From Rhytidiadelphus loreus (taxonomy: Eukaryota > Streptophyta > Bryopsida > Hypnales > Hylocomiaceae): DNA of 64,000 nucleotides. Positions 36,210 to 49,113 of this stretch are shown here, piece by piece (the stretch's first letter is position 1; the number at the start of each line of letters is the position of its first letter). The translations under genes and the position numbers were made by a program. Location of the stretch: contig OX344764.1 in assembly GCA_947034895.1 (NCBI GenBank), positions 43,257,348 to 43,321,347 on the forward strand, read 5' to 3'. Under the pieces are notes generated by a model that saw nothing but the letters and a program-made list of their open reading frames with translations, ran no database searches and was not told the origin of the DNA.

Positions 36210-36984
36210 AATGTATCGGAGCTGACCTGTCGTATCCAAGGTAGATGGAGTAAGTATTGTTGAGATGCCGTAGCAGCAATCCAAGGTGAGGTGGCTTACT
36301 CCGTTGTGCCAGGCACAAAAGTCTTCCAACTGCGAGTATGAGTTGTTGAAGAACCGGTCTAAGTCGTCGATCAAAGCGTAAATATTGGTTTGAATCGTCC
36401 TCAAGTGGGCTTGGTGCCGTGTATTGGATGTCAAGGCGTGGTACCGTTGTAAGTGGCCAAAAGGTTAGGTAGGAGGGATGCTTAGCATCAAAGCATGTTT
36501 TGACAAAAGCGTTCTCAAACCTCCGCGTAGCTAGTACCATAGTCCAGTAGAACAAGAGGCATTTGGTGATCTCCCCTTGTGATACTCCAAAGGTTCTGGA
36601 CTTGATGGCCTGCTAAATGGAAGGCGTGTACTGGTTGGGGTTGAAAAATACTGTCGCGCTAAGTGTTCCCAGTCCTCGAAGAAAATACCCAACTGAATGG
36701 GGCTGAGCAGCAGGTCTTCCACTAGAAGCTCCTTGCTATCTTTGGAGTTGCTATGTCCTTCTTCGTTGTCTTGGTATGACTTTCGAGGTCGGCGTCACAA
36801 GCAATCGTAGAAGTCAAGTTGTGTTAGCTCAAGCCACGGTTCTAGCTTGTCTTCCTTTACAATTGACTTACATGTTAGTTCCATTAGGATATTCAAAAAA
36901 ATTACAAAATGTCACCTAAAACACAAGTTTCTTATAGTGTAGCTTCACCTATCCTTTTAAAGTCAAAGATCGTTAATGGTTTGA

Positions 36985-39900
36985 TTCTAAAAACTTAAAA
37001 CCCGTCTAATTTGGATACTCCGGTGAAAAACTACGAGCAGATGAAATTTTGGTTGATTGCCCTTCTAACTTCATCCATGGTTTTCAAAGGGCTCCCAATT
37101 CCAAATAGAGGTGAAATTTGACCTATAGATCTCACCTCCTATGATCTAGCTAAGTTCTAAGTTTTGACTGGGATGGATGAGAACTCCCAAGTTTCATCCG
37201 TCCTTTGCTCTAAACTTCATCCGTCTATATTTTTTGCATCGTAACTCTGATTCCTATGTGTCATATGTTTTTAGAAACCTCTTGATGTCTACTCTAAGGT
37301 TTCCCACTCAAATCTGACCTGACTACTGTCTTATTAAGACCTAGCTCTTGGTCGTACCTAGAAATTGCCCCCTAACGGGTTGGTTTGAGGAGGAGAACTA
37401 AGGTCTTACCCTAGCTTGGAGATCCATAATTAAGTTGATTAAACTTTCCTCTTCTACCATTTCTAGTTGCTCGGGTGCCCCGCACGTTGGTCAAGTGATT
37501 CTTTTGGGCAACAATCTTTATTTCCCTTCTTTTCTTTCCGCCTCAACCTTTGTGTCCCATCAATAGGGGTGGTTGGGGTGCCACCTACCTATTTAGTAAG
37601 TAAAAAATGCAAGCTAACCACCACTTACGTCCAACCTAATTCTCTTACGTGTCATCTTATCCTAATGGTGGGAGGGGATTCTCATCCTATCTTCCACTAT
37701 AGTACTCTTCTTCTATCTATGCCCTCTTCTATGCACCCTTCACTCTTGCATTTGAAGTTGGTTTTATATGGTGATGTTGTTGGAGGATGGTGAGGTTGAA
37801 AGATGTTGATCTACTCTCTTTATTCCTATACTAGTCTACCTTCTTTTTTCTAATGCTAATCTATTCCTCCTTTCTATACTAATCCATCCGTACTTGCTAT
37901 ACTAACTCCTTCATGCTTGCTATACCAATCCATTCCCAAACTTTCTCCCCATCGGACCCTAAATTCCCAACTAGACCTCGAACTCCCACTGGACTGTCAT
38001 GACCCAAAATGTCCCTTGTAGCATAGATACTATTTAATTATAGTTATTTTTTTATTTTTTTCACTATGAAATTCAAATTTCCTATGATTTAACCGGGTGC
38101 ATAGCATAGTATTCAAAACCGGAAGATAGGAAAATCATAAAATGATAAAGTAGTAAGCATGAAATTAGTATTCTTACATTTTAGACAAAACCGGAACTAT
38201 CAAAGACATCGGGAAATCTAAACTCGGAACCGGAACCAAGAATAGAGTCAGTAAGAAGACTATCGGGAGCCAACTGGAGCTAATTAGGACCACTAACGGT
38301 ACCCGACAATTGAGGAACGGTCGGATTAACGGATAATTAGTAGGAACGGCAGGATCAAACGGTAGGAAATTTGGAAATTCCCGAGCGGAAAGTTTAAAGA
38401 CAGGATAGTTAGGGTTCCTGTACACATTTCCGGCTTTCTCCGTTGGTACTTTTCTATTCCTCTTGTGTGTAGTAGTTTCTGGGGTTTTCCAACATAGTGT
38501 TCACTTCAGCACCTTAGCTGAATCAGTGGGCGTTGTGAGGGACTGTGGAAAGAGTGAGAAGAGAGAAGACAGCCATGACCAGAAGTGAGTCGGAAGAGGA
38601 GACTATAAAAGTATCGTTGAAGCACGTCAGTTCGGTGATTTCAGAAGATGCAGTATTGCAAGCAGATCTATTGGAGGACTTGAGCCAACTGGGCTGTACC
38701 GGATTGCTGGAGTAACCTTGGAACTTCAAGGATGAAGTGATGGTAAGGGAGGTGTTGCATCCGCAGTCGAACGAGTGGAAGAAAACCATGCGGGCAGTTT
38801 TGGACAAGTGGAAGTTTACGGATTTACAAGAGGAGGAGAAGGGCCCGCTTCAAGGACAAACAAGTATGCGGTCGGTAAGTTTATGAACCCTCCTCACCCT
38901 AAGGATGGATATATCACGAGTGAGTGCAAGGATGAACAGAAAAGGAAGGTGTTAGAATTTCTAGTTCCCATCCTTAGTCCGGACAGGGGTATTCGGTTAA
39001 CTATTACTCTAGGCAATACGATTTTCGGTGCTCTGTCCAGAGACCGGAAAGTGGATTGGGGGTTAGTTTTGCGGGATCATGTGGGAAAGTTTTATAAGGC
39101 AGTAGGGAAAACGAAGCCGTCTAGTCTTTCTCCTTTCCTTTACCACCTATACCATGCACACGACTGCATGAGAGTAGAAGAGAGGTGTGAGTATAAAGTT
39201 CAGGAAATAAGGCTAGCACACGGTATGAAGGCAGACTCAGAGGAAGAAAATGTGGAGAGATAGGAAGAGTCTTCCGGGGATTCCGGCAAGGATAAACCGG
39301 AACAGTAAAAAAAAGAGGAACGAGACCTAATCTGGGGGAGTGATCCGCTTAAGAAGATCATCAAGGATTTAAACCAGGTCAGGGAGAATCATGAGAAAGA
39401 AAGAAGTACCATAGTCCGGGTATGTAAGTTGCTAGGCGACATCCCCATGAGTCAATGTGAGGAACAAATCCGAAATCTCATTCGGGATGTTGAGAGTAGG
39501 GCCAAAAAAGCAAAAATCACTGTATTGATGGATGAAGTAATCGCTCTGAAAAAGGAGTTGAGTGAAAGAAGTCAGGAGAGTGAACAGGTGAGGAAAAACT
39601 CTATCCGGTCAAAGGAGATGCTTGACCAGATTGCAAAGTTCATTGCATATCTGTGGGCGCTTATTTACCCACCCTTGGTAAATCGGCGAACACAACCAGG
39701 TTCTAGTCCTATGATAGTTTCCTACTCTAATGGGTGTCTAAGCGTCAATCCATTGTGCCTTCCAAGCAATGGATCTTTTTTGCTAAGTCCCTAATCGTGA
39801 CTCTCTAATCGTGGTTCTGAATGACTCTTAAGTGGCTATCTTGCTAGGTTATGATTTGTGTTCCCTATTCCTAAAGTTTACTCTATTTCCCTGAGGTGGA

Positions 39901-40980
39901 AGATCATCTCACGCCATTTCTAAAAACCTAAGGCTCGTTCAAATTGGACTCTCTAATCACCCGCTATGGGCGGATGAAGTTTCGACCGCAAGGCTATCAA
40001 ACTTCATCTATGGTTTTCTATGGGTTTCCAAATTTGGTTGAAGGTGAAATTTGACCTATAAATCTGACTACCCACTTTCTAGCTAAATCCTAAGTCCCAA
40101 CTTGGTGGGAGGAAATCTCTATGATTTCATCCATCATGGGTTCCTAACTTCATCCGTCCGTATCATGGTCGTCCTAACTCTAATTGGGGCGTGTCTTATG
40201 TTTTTGGAAACCTCTCACAATCTACTCTAAGAGTCCCTAATCATATCTGACCTGTCTTGGACTCTAATGGTACCTAGCTCTCGGCTTAGTTGGGATTTTC
40301 GCCCCTAGTGGGCCAATGACACGGGGGGAGTTTAGGTGCTTACTCCGGCATGGTGTCCCATAAGGAGGGCGGTCAATTCACCTTCTTCCACCATGGTAAG
40401 TTGCGGCTGTAGGTCACGTTTCGTTGGTACCGTACGTGTTCATATATTCCAAATACTAGCACTGCCTTCCCTACATGCTACTCCCTTCTTTCTCTTTCTT
40501 TTCTTTTTCCTCAACCCGTGTGCCCAATTGATGGAGAGGAGTGGGTTGGACACCTACCTACTTAGAAGGTCAAACTATGGCCTAACTACCACTTACGTGT
40601 CATTTTATCCTAATGTGGAAGGAATCTAGAAAGTCAAGATATAGCCTAACTACCTCTTACACTCGTCTCCTCCTAATGGTGGAGAAGATTTCCTTCCTAC
40701 CCCATCAATGGTGCCCCAATTCTATCTATGCTCTTTCTCCCACTTCTCCTCATTACATTTGGTGGTGGTGATGTGTGGTGTTGGAGGGGAGAGTTGGTGA
40801 GGTGAGATGGAAACGTCTCTTGTATTTTAATTGCTCCTTCCTTAGCATGTATGGCGAGGTCCTTCCCTTGTTTCCTACTCTATCTACTTGCTAATTTTCC
40901 CTAGTTTCCTACTCTATCTACTTACTAATTTTTTCCCAAAAAAACAACAACAAACCCCGACTCCAATTGGGCTGAGCTGT
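36985..40980 (+). mobile_element. Diverged LTR retroelement (gag-like part only)
   Basis: About 1 kb at 36,985-37,985 recurs, diverged, in the same orientation at about 39,930-40,980 (shared landmarks include TGAAATTTGACCTATA, the AACTTCATCCGTC motif, TTTTTGGAAACCTCTC and the final ACTCC-A-TGG block). These are read as old LTRs. Between them lie gag-like frames. No reverse transcriptase or integrase is seen, so it is non-autonomous or heavily deleted. Exact LTR ends and the primer site are unresolved. Confidence 0.5.
38775..39263 (+). CDS. Gag-like or transposon-associated protein
   Basis: About 160 residues with PPHPKDGYITSECKD, then EFLVPILSPDRGIRLTITLG, then DWGLVLRDHVGKFYKAVG and a Ser/Leu-rich helix before an acidic tail. 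This resembles the capsid-like proteins of plant LTR elements more than any host protein; I cannot name a family. A second short coiled-coil-like frame (39,429-39,660: VESRAKKAKITVLMDEVIAL and following heptads) may be its C-terminal continuation after a stop at 39,261. Confidence 0.35.
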   Translation: MEENHAGSFGQVEVYGFTRGGEGPASRTNKYAVGKFMNPPHPKDGYITSECKDEQKRKVLEFLVPILSPDRGIRLTITLGNTIFGALSRDRKVDWGLVLRDHVGKFYKAVGKTKPSSLSPFLYHLYHAHDCMRVEERCEYKVQEIRLAHGMKADSEEENVER

Positions 40981-41125
40981 CGGGCTGGCTGCCTGGTAAG
41001 CTGCCAAGCTAGCTGACTGAGTAAGCTGCCAAGCTGGCTGCCTGGGCAAGCTGGGCAAGCTACCGGTGCAAGCTGGGCGGCCCGTAGGCTGAGCTGGGCA
41101 GCTGCTGGATTGAGCTGCCGGGCAA
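40970..41125. repeat. GC-rich AGCTGxxTGGCTG minisatellite
   Basis: Repeated AAGCTGCCAAGCTGGCTGCC-like units of about 16-20 bases, unlike the AT-rich surroundings, just after the downstream LTR-like repeat. Confidence 0.6.
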
Positions 41126-41301
41126 ATCCAAAAAAAACGTCCACACGCTCTAAGCGAACAACTGGGGGACCCCTACTCCCGTGGAGGTTATAACAAAACA
41201 CAACTGAGATTGGTTCTTACGGTTGACACACTACTTTTGGAGGCTAAATTTTGAATAATTCCCAAGCGTTTTGAAAACTAAACTTTGGAACTAACCACTG
41301 C

Positions 41302-41316
41302 GGGGGGGGGGGGGGG
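41302..41316. repeat. G15 homopolymer
   Basis: Fifteen consecutive G bases. Length may be uncertain because such tracts are error-prone in sequencing. Confidence 0.9.
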
Positions 41317-41577
41317 TTCAAGGATTCGCCGTCAATTTGGCTTTAACACCAAATTTAGGATTTTTGCCTTCCCCTAGAGGTTCAAAGCTCCGCCGTGCGG
41401 TGGACCCTTTAACACACAATTTAGGACTAACTTTGGACAAGGAACGGTGGGGTCTGGTTACCCCTCGGGGAACTATCCCACTCTTTTCCAAATACGGACA
41501 CAAGGACTCGACTCAAATGCAAAGGTAATAGACTTGGTTAGTAACGAAATGCGGAAAGAGACGTGGTTAGTGCAACA

Positions 41578-41640
41578 AACATCATATTCATTAAAATGGG
41601 AGATTGGGAGCCTCCCAAAATAATGTTGTCTATTTTTAGG
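41578..41640. mobile_element. Element 2 left terminus
   Basis: CATATTCATTAAAATGGGAG occurs here and again at 56,207-56,226; a diverged version starts at about 62,334. It is followed by a small inverted repeat (TTGGGAGCCTCCCAA) and AAAATAATGTTGTC, also found in element 3 as AAAATAATATTGTC. All three lie just outside a gene of the same transposon family, so I read them as family termini. A second TTCATTAAAATGGGAG copy lies at about 41,703. Confidence 0.6.
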
Positions 41641-41798
41641 CTTCACAATTCATGTCGAGTTAAGTTGATTGGAACTCAATTCTTTGGTTGTAAGTTGTAA
41701 TTTTCATTAAAATGGGAGTTTACAGTGTCACAGTACAATGTATAGTAGAAAGAGAGGAAAGTGATTTTTGATATAAGAGCCTACTGTTTCTAGAGTTG

Positions 41799-42033
41799 AA
41801 CACCAAGTCATGAGCCGAACGGTTGGTTGGAAGGGGTTGTTTATCTCATTGAGGTGGTCCGAGTTCGATTCTCATTGAACTCGTATGAGCGACTTGAAGA
41901 AATACATGACTTGGTACTGCTAAATGAGCTTTGCAAGCAAGAAAGTTGTAACAACCAACCGGCCCCCTATCCAAAATTGTGACAAGTGCTTCACACGTTA
42001 ACAAAATAAAAAGTGGTCTTGTCCACTACCACC
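41799..42033 (+). repeat. tRNA-derived SINE-like sequence in the element 2 end
   Basis: CACCAAGTCATG at the start and CATGACTTGGT about 100 bases later form an inverted pair around a tRNA-like core that ends GAGTTCGATTCTC (box B). The tail continues ...CAACCAACCGGCCCCCTATC to CCACTACC. The same 235-bp unit lies at 62,569-62,801 in element 3, where box B reads GGGTTCGATTCCC. Confidence 0.6.
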
Positions 42034-42365
42034 TTTTCTCAATTCTAATTTTTTTTCAAATGACATATACAAAGTCAATAAATATGGAAATTGAATTGAA
42101 ATATAAAGAGTAGAGAGAACTTTATAAATAAAGTAATAAAAGATATATTGAATAGAATGTAAAAAGAGACTTGTTGCACAAGTGACTTCATACTACAAAA
42201 TCAAAACATAAAATTGCAATCTATATATCTAATCTAGATCAAGTACAATCGATTATTTAAAATCCTTCTTAGTTATGCAAGAACAAAACAAAACAATAGC
42301 ACATGTAATAAGAATAGTGAATACAATATATAAAAATTTGAATGCCGTCTATCCCAAGTCGTCTA

Positions 42366-45208
42366 TCTTCAATCGGAATTGTACGCAGACAAACTACCAT
42401 TGATAACGTCAATCTGAGCAGACGATATCTTAACGACACACTCAATTGTGTCCTTCTTCACCCTAGACTTCCAAGCCGTCACCAATGAATTTGTTTCTTC
42501 CCAAATTGGGTTCTGGGTCTCATCCACTTTCCAACGCAATCCTTTAGTGGAATCCCACCCAGTATAGTATTCTTGAACTGTTCGCTCGCGTGACGTGCGC
42601 CGGAAGTATTGAATCAATACACAGTTAGGATGATCGGGGTTTGCAAAAGGATCAGACAAGGCTCGAGCAATCCATATCGGCTTTGCATCTCCATTCGCTG
42701 GCCGAACAGCCACGAAGTACCCTTCAAAAACATCACGGGCCACACGAAAAGATGGTAATGGACGATTGCGGAGTTGCCCTACGAAAGCATCATCTTCAGC
42801 AAACTCCTCACGCACCTCACCATCGTCATCAAGTTCATCCTCCTCTGTCGTCTCCACGCGAGTAGAAGGCCAAAAGCCGTCCTTCAACACAGCTGACGGT
42901 TCAATTGGATCCTTCAAGGACGCATTCACCGCCCGCCAATAGAACACTAAGTGTTCAAATCTTCTCCGGTATTCTCCACTACCATCCTCATTGCACAATG
43001 CCTCCCAATACTTGATGAAGCCTGATAACCCTTTGTAGATCTCATCCAAACTTCGCATTGGGAGATGGACTATAGGCACTGGCTCTCCTCGAGGCCAAAG
43101 ACTACGTCCTTCAATGTCCTCTCGCCATAATTTGATCCCTCCACCTTCCTCAGGGAGCCAATCACTATCAGTGCAATAGTGCTTGTACTTCATAACCGGA
43201 ACCCCTACGGAGTTCAGATAAAACTTGAATTGTTGTGCCTTCGTATGGCCAACAAGTGCCTCCTCTCCATCCAAAATGGAACCTTCTATGAAGGCTTTAA
43301 AATCTGGCACCTCCTCAATAAGGTGAGGAATTGTAGGTACAGAATCCACATCCATGAAGGACTTCATGAGAGATGGAATGGTAGGGAAGTTTTCTTTTTT
43401 CAACTGCATACTCCACCTCCCAAACAAGGCGTCTATGTCATCATGCGTGTGCCCAACCAACATGAAACTAACGTAGACCTCACGGAAGACCTTTTTAGCA
43501 ACAAGAAGGGACCAGAACGCAAACACAAATCTATTCTTGTTGTCTCCCGTGGCGTTGTCCATTTGCACATTTAGAACCGGAGGAAGAGAAGTGGGAAGAA
43601 TTAGAACTTCGGGTTGTGGACGAAGCGAAGATTTGCAAACATCTGATCCTTGTAACACAGCACGGAATAGAGGAGCGGAGCCGGATCCAGCAAACAATTC
43701 CCGCGAGGAATACTTTGGTGGAAGCTCAAGATCTCGAAAGAGTTTTGCTAACGACCCTACCGTGTAGTTTGAGTCGTGAAGGAAAATGTCTAAACCATAA
43801 TGAGCATAACGCACATCCCCGTGTCCATGGGCAATCATACCTGTCACAGAAACTAGTAACTTCATGAGCCCATCCAGTTGCTTACTTTTGTGAGAGAACA
43901 CAGGGGATGCCGTTTTTGCATGATCCATTTTGTCATGCATGATTGTCAAGCATTCGTGAGGATACGTGCTTGACTTGTAGCGATTTGCGTAATATTGATC
44001 TCGATGTGCTCGAGCCTTCGCCAGATGCTTGCCTAATAGATGAGTCCACTTCCTTTGTAAACCATGAACGGCGGTCCTCCTCAAAGTTTGTAGTTGATCA
44101 CACTTAGAGCATCTAGCGAAATTGACCCCCGGCTTTTTGGCACTGAATTCAGGAAAGTTCAGTTTCCTAATCTTATTCACATTAGAAGCTGAAACTTCTT
44201 TAAGTCCGAACATAGCATTTGCTGCATTGACCTCATGAATAGTTTCCTTCCATGTGAAAGTAGCTGGCAAGATCATGGACACCTTCTTTTCTCCAGATGG
44301 AAGAGTGAACGTGCGATGTGGCATGTGATCCGCCGACTTATCAAGTAGGCACTTCAACGTCGCGGTGGCTTGTACAGTATGTCTCTTAGGTTTCTATGTA
44401 CCGAAGTTTCCATGAGGTTGAGCTTGATCACCTCTCGCAACGAATCCTTGGAAACGATGGAATGTTGTCTCCGATACACCAGCAATATGTCGCCATGCCG
44501 CCAAACAAACATCAATTCCTTCGATAGTGACCACTCTCTTCCCGTGGGCATCACGATGGACTTGACGATGAACGTCTAGTTTCATGTGGTACCGAAACTC
44601 GAACGTTGAGTTGTGGTACATGCATTCACGGAAAGCCCGAATCTTTTCCCTTGGAAAAGGTTGAATGCAATTGCTGGAGCAGCAAGTTTTGCTCGACACC
44701 GAATTGATTGACTCTTGAGAGAGCAAGTCCCTGGCCTTCACACACGTTTCCGGACGAGGATTCCTGACAGAGGTTGTATATGGTCTTGAGCTTGTAGAAG
44801 AAGTTTGTGCACGACTAGCTTCCCGACGATTGTAATCGTCACGAAGTTCATGATCGCGAAGACTTGATCCATTCAAGAACACACGTTCGATAGGCCAAGC
44901 GCGGAGAGAATACCTCCAATCCACTGGAACATCTTCAGGACGCAGCGATTTAGAGATGTGAACCGCGACAAGAGAATCTCCGAGGGGGCCATCAGAACCA
45001 AGGACAAGGTCGGAGTTCACATTGTGGCAAAGCCCCTCCGCTACCGGCAAACCATCCACATTGTGAAGGATGACCACCTACGTCATCCAAAGCCTGCGAG
45101 GGATACCCTCACAGTCCGGAATGTGGACAGTTTCCTCTGGATCATTGTGAATCTTGCCTTCATTGGAGGAGTACTCTGGCACCACCATCATTCCGTTCTC
45201 CATTACGT
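42366..45208 (-). pseudogene. Element 2 DUF7869-type transposase (two nonsense codons)
   Basis: One long exon after an acceptor (ctcttacag|ACGTAATGG, exon from 45,208); first Met codon at 45,201-45,203. Order: acidic N-terminus, Cys-containing helical part (CCSSNCIQPFPREKI, about 44,660), GIDVCLAAWRHIAG, ADHMPHRTFTLPSGEK, zinc-type FARCSKCDQL (about 44,100), IMHDKMDHAKT (about 43,930), HGHGDVRYAHYGLDI, QMDNATGDNKNRF (about 43,550), GHTHDDIDALFGRWS (about 43,430), then a C-terminal module with YYTGWDSTKGLRWKVDE. The D/DN/GHTHxDxD set matches DUF7869, read as an RNase-H-like transposase. In-frame TAG codons at 45,078-45,080 and 44,394-44,396 are the only breaks I see; the remaining 660 codons are open. 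It is closer to element 3 than to element 1. Confidence 0.8.
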
Positions 45209-45294
45209 CTGTAAGAGAACCACAAACAAATGAGTGGACCAAACAAACATATCAAAAATCATTTGGAAGAAGGAAGGCACCAAAGTATCCATAA

Positions 45295-46129
45295 TTCAAC
45301 TCGGCCCAAGTTGAATGACCAGACAATAATGAATCCATACAAACCATTGAATAATAAAGTATCAGGTCCCAATTACAAACACAATTTCCTGTACAGAAGA
45401 AGTCAATCAACACCGGGTTTCACTTGAAAAAGTACTAACAACAACCATAAAACATTTGTACTCTAGATTTTCAAATACATTAAAAAATTAATAATATTAA
45501 ACATTTATATTGTGACCATTCAGTCGTGTACCTCTGTGTATCAATGTTCTCAATTATTAGTTCATATTAAAAGATGCATGTGAAATTAATTATGAATTCA
45601 GGGTTCAACTCGCATCGAGTTAAAAACTCCTGATAGGATTAAATAGTTCGTAGGCACATTAATCGTTAACTGAAAAGTTTAAATAGGAATTTATATGGTC
45701 ACCATGATATTAGGAAAAAATAAATTCATTCGGATATGATACGAGTTCCATCCATAGAATCTTCATCAAATAAGTATTTAAAAAAAATAACAATTACCAT
45801 TGACCATCATTGCTTCACATTATATAGGACAGCCTTTTAACTCGAGTCGAGATAAAAGACAACAGCTCATTATTCTATATCAAGGATTTACAACGAAGAC
45901 CAAACCGAACGCTGAATGTTATCTATTCAACTCGAGCCGAGTTGAATAATAGGTAAACAGTGGTAATTTGTTTCTACATTAAAAAAAATTAACATGAAAA
46001 TATTTTCAGGGGAGGATATATTCAACTCGAGACGAGTTGAACAGTATACACAGTTATTCTTTACTGTGACTGTGGATATGTTGTTAACTCGAGTCGAGTT
46101 GAATTCCAGATAACTGGAGTCCAGTTGAT
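45295..46129. repeat. Seven palindromes TTCAACTCG-N3-CGAGTTGAA upstream of transposase 2
   Basis: Sites at 45,295-45,315 (centre GCC), 45,604-45,624 (CAT), 45,836-45,856 (AGT), 45,926-45,946 (AGC), 46,021-46,041 (AGA), 46,083-46,103 (AGT) and a weak one at about 46,109-46,129. Arms of 9 bp are conserved; the 3-nt centre varies. They lie in the non-coding 5' side of the transposase exon, probably intron or leader. Confidence 0.85.
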
Positions 46130-46159
46130 TTTTCGGGTTCAAATTGTTTGATTCACATT

Positions 46160-47080
46160 AAATAATCATTCTTCCGGAAAACCCGGAGCAATTACCGAAG
46201 GACTGTAGAGAACTCTGTGAGTATTACGTGAAGTCCACAGAACACACAATGATAAGGATTGCAACCATACAATGCAAATGCAGGAATTTTTCAGTGCAAT
46301 GACCATTTACAGGCTTCGTCACAGTATTCCGAAACCGTAGAGTTCAGTCAAGCATTGCGAAACAAGGGTGTGATACGATGCGTAGAAAACTGTGAGAAGG
46401 ATTGGAAAAAATCAAGGAGAATAAAAGAACTTCTACGTTGCAATCTCCCATTCCGACACCAGGCCAGAGCACTGAAAAACTAAAATGTTCAATCACGCAA
46501 CGCGAAACCTGTGGGTGGTACAATGCATTCACTTCTTCATCAGAAATGCTATCTTATTCCTGACCTGAGAATGAACAGCCGTTAAGTCAAACCCCATACA
46601 CTACTGTGTCAATAAGAACTACAGAAATGTCCGACAATCAACAAAATAAAAGGAGACGTGAGAACAAGGCAGTGAACCTCGATGACCGGCGTGAAGAATA
46701 CTAGGTGGAGACACAAATGCAAAACTGAAAAATGGCACGGAAAAATTTCGCTGTGGAGGAGAGGCAGCATCGCACTTGGGCGGGAGATCCTCAGCGGGAA
46801 AACTTGGATTCCATTTGAAACGGCTACCGCTGGAAGTCGCGGGCCAAATTTGGAGAGGAATATCTTTTCCCTATAAGACGCTGATGAATAGTGCCGGAAA
46901 GTAAACGCATTCCTTGTTTAGGATCTGTCTATTTCACGTAGACTACCATTAGGAAAAGCGACTGTTGAATCCTTTTCAGAATGCGAGTTTAGTGCTTTTT
47001 GACCTTACGGAGTTCCGAAAATGCTGGTCTTTTTATTAATTGATGATCTTAGGGTTTAGGGTTCTGGGTTCTGGTTCTTC
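46160..47080 (-). other. Probable leader or promoter region of element 2 transposase
   Basis: GC-moderate sequence ending at a telobox-like TTAGGGTTTAGGGTTCTGGG (about 47,049). No protein recognised. Its position and telobox resemble the leaders at 11.3 and 52.1 kb. Confidence 0.3.
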
Positions 47081-49110
47081 GATTGAAAGTCTCCATAATT
47101 ATGAATACACATGTTTTTGGTATAGAAAAATCGTAACATAGACTTTGTAGCAATTTTTTGATATTCATGCAAATATTTTGGAGAATTGAAATGATCTAAG
47201 AGACTTAAAAAATGGTGAACTCTTGGAATTTGTATATGAATGAACGAAAACAATTTGGAAGAAAAAGAATATCCTAAAGATTTAGGATTGTTGGAATCAT
47301 TTGATTGTGGATCATATACGTACGTGACAATTATACATAAATAGTGAATTATAAGTATTCCACAGTCTATTTAAGCTTCACATTTTTTTCATAGTCAACA
47401 GATTTTCAGGTATTGAACATCCTCATATTACTTTGAAAGAGCCATGATCCTTTATACTTTTCCTTCTTTTTCATATTAATATGATAGAATGTGATAGAAT
47501 GTAGAGTACTTGGAGTAACTTAAAACATAAGTGATAATTTTCTTAAATCATGTTTGATTTCTATTTAGACTTCAATTTTTTATGCTCAATCCAATCCTGA
47601 AAGTACCCTATAGCAAAGGTCTTTAGATGGTTTTTAACTTCTACTAATTGTATTTTTTCTTCTTCCCCATATGCATTTGTTGGAATTGAAAAATGCAAGC
47701 ACTTCAGAATACAGAGCATCATAGGTCTTTTAAAGAAAGTTTTTTCATGTCTCTGTACTCTTCAATTTCCTTGATTTCAATAGAATTATTGAAACATATA
47801 TGGGTATACAGAAATATAACCCTAAACCATGCCTTATACTCATTCATTTTCACTACAAGAGAGAGGTGTGTGTTAAGTATAGTCCTAGAGATAAAAGTTG
47901 AATCAGTGACCTTTTGAGGGGATTTTCAGTAAGAATTTACAAGATACTTGTGACTTTTGTTGTAAACAATTGTGTGATAATCAAATAATTGAATTATTTA
48001 GGTATGTGAGTCTAGTATTTGAAAACTCCTTATTTAGGTATGTGAGTCTAGTATTTCTACGTTATAGAATGCAAAAAAGAGAATTTAAAAGTTTAGGGTA
48101 TTCCAAATACTTTAATCACTACATTAACCTATAATACCGAATTAAAATATTTGAGGTTCATGGAAGAATCATACTATACATGTACTTTTAAAATGTAGAA
48201 CGACAACAATATACTATAAAATTAGTCATTGCAGATATGAAATGCTTTGAAAAGAAAAATCATGTTGTGAAATTTATGTTCTTTCAATTGATGGCAATTC
48301 CATTATTGGAAGACTAAAAACAATGGAAGCACTCACACAAAATTTATATGATTGCTCATGAATACCTACCAATAGTTACTTGGAATACATTACTAGGCCA
48401 TGCTTTTAAATAATCCTCATTAAGCTTTCACTAACATAAATGTAGCACTTGAGTTGAATGAGTGTACCCTAAACCCGATATTAAATGTAGCACTTGAGTT
48501 GAATGAGTGTTTGGAAAACCCCATTATGATGTACTTCATGTGTCATTTATATTGAGGCACACTTCAATTCCTTTTAAGAAATACAATGAAAATCAATCGA
48601 AAGGTTGAATGTGAAACCTTTACAGAGTCTACGGATTTATATTTCCATAAAATGTATGATTCTTAATATTTCACATATAGTCATGACTATTGTGAAGGTA
48701 TGACAAAACTCAATTTTTCAATTTTATGATTATGACGTTAAGCATCCATAAACGTTTCGTATCCCTATCATAGTTAACAGGATTTTTTCTAATGCTTTTG
48801 AATACTCTCGAATGTTCATTTCTTTCCCTCTTAAGAGTACCTAGTACTAAAGTGTATTAATAATGGAAGAGACAAAATGTAAGATTAAAAATGCGAATTA
48901 TAGTGCTATTCAATTACACCAAGTAATTATTGAATAAAAAGTGTGTTTAAAATCAGTAATCTTAGAGTGCTACATTTCAAACCATCACAGAACTAGTTGT
49001 TTGGTGTAATTCATCTAACGAAGATTTAAATTCTAGCGGTTTTGATGGTGAATTTATTATGGTCATGGTATTAGCATATATTATGTGTAACATTATTTGT
49101 TTTAGAGAAC
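47081..49110. other. AT-rich interior, no gene recognised
   Basis: No supported frame. A direct repeat AAATGTAGCACTTGAGTTGA occurs at about 48,438 and 48,484. Nothing else is visible. Confidence 0.4.
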
Positions 49111-49113
49111 ACT

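Larger units (their letters stand above)
33795..36840 (-). pseudogene. Gag-containing retroelement relic, interrupted three times
   Basis: The minus frame at 33,795-34,066 encodes a typical retrotransposon gag piece (LPKFSGSQDDDPTTHVERFE, then SDPRYYLIWFSNTLIG). Upstream on the same strand, frames at 35,682-36,005 and 36,210-36,434 (for example NIYALIDDLDRFFNNSYSQL) look like earlier parts of the same polyprotein but are out of frame with each other. Three CACTA elements (34,067-34,216; 34,407-35,585; 36,009-36,209) split it. No pol domain is seen. It is a relic. Confidence 0.5.
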
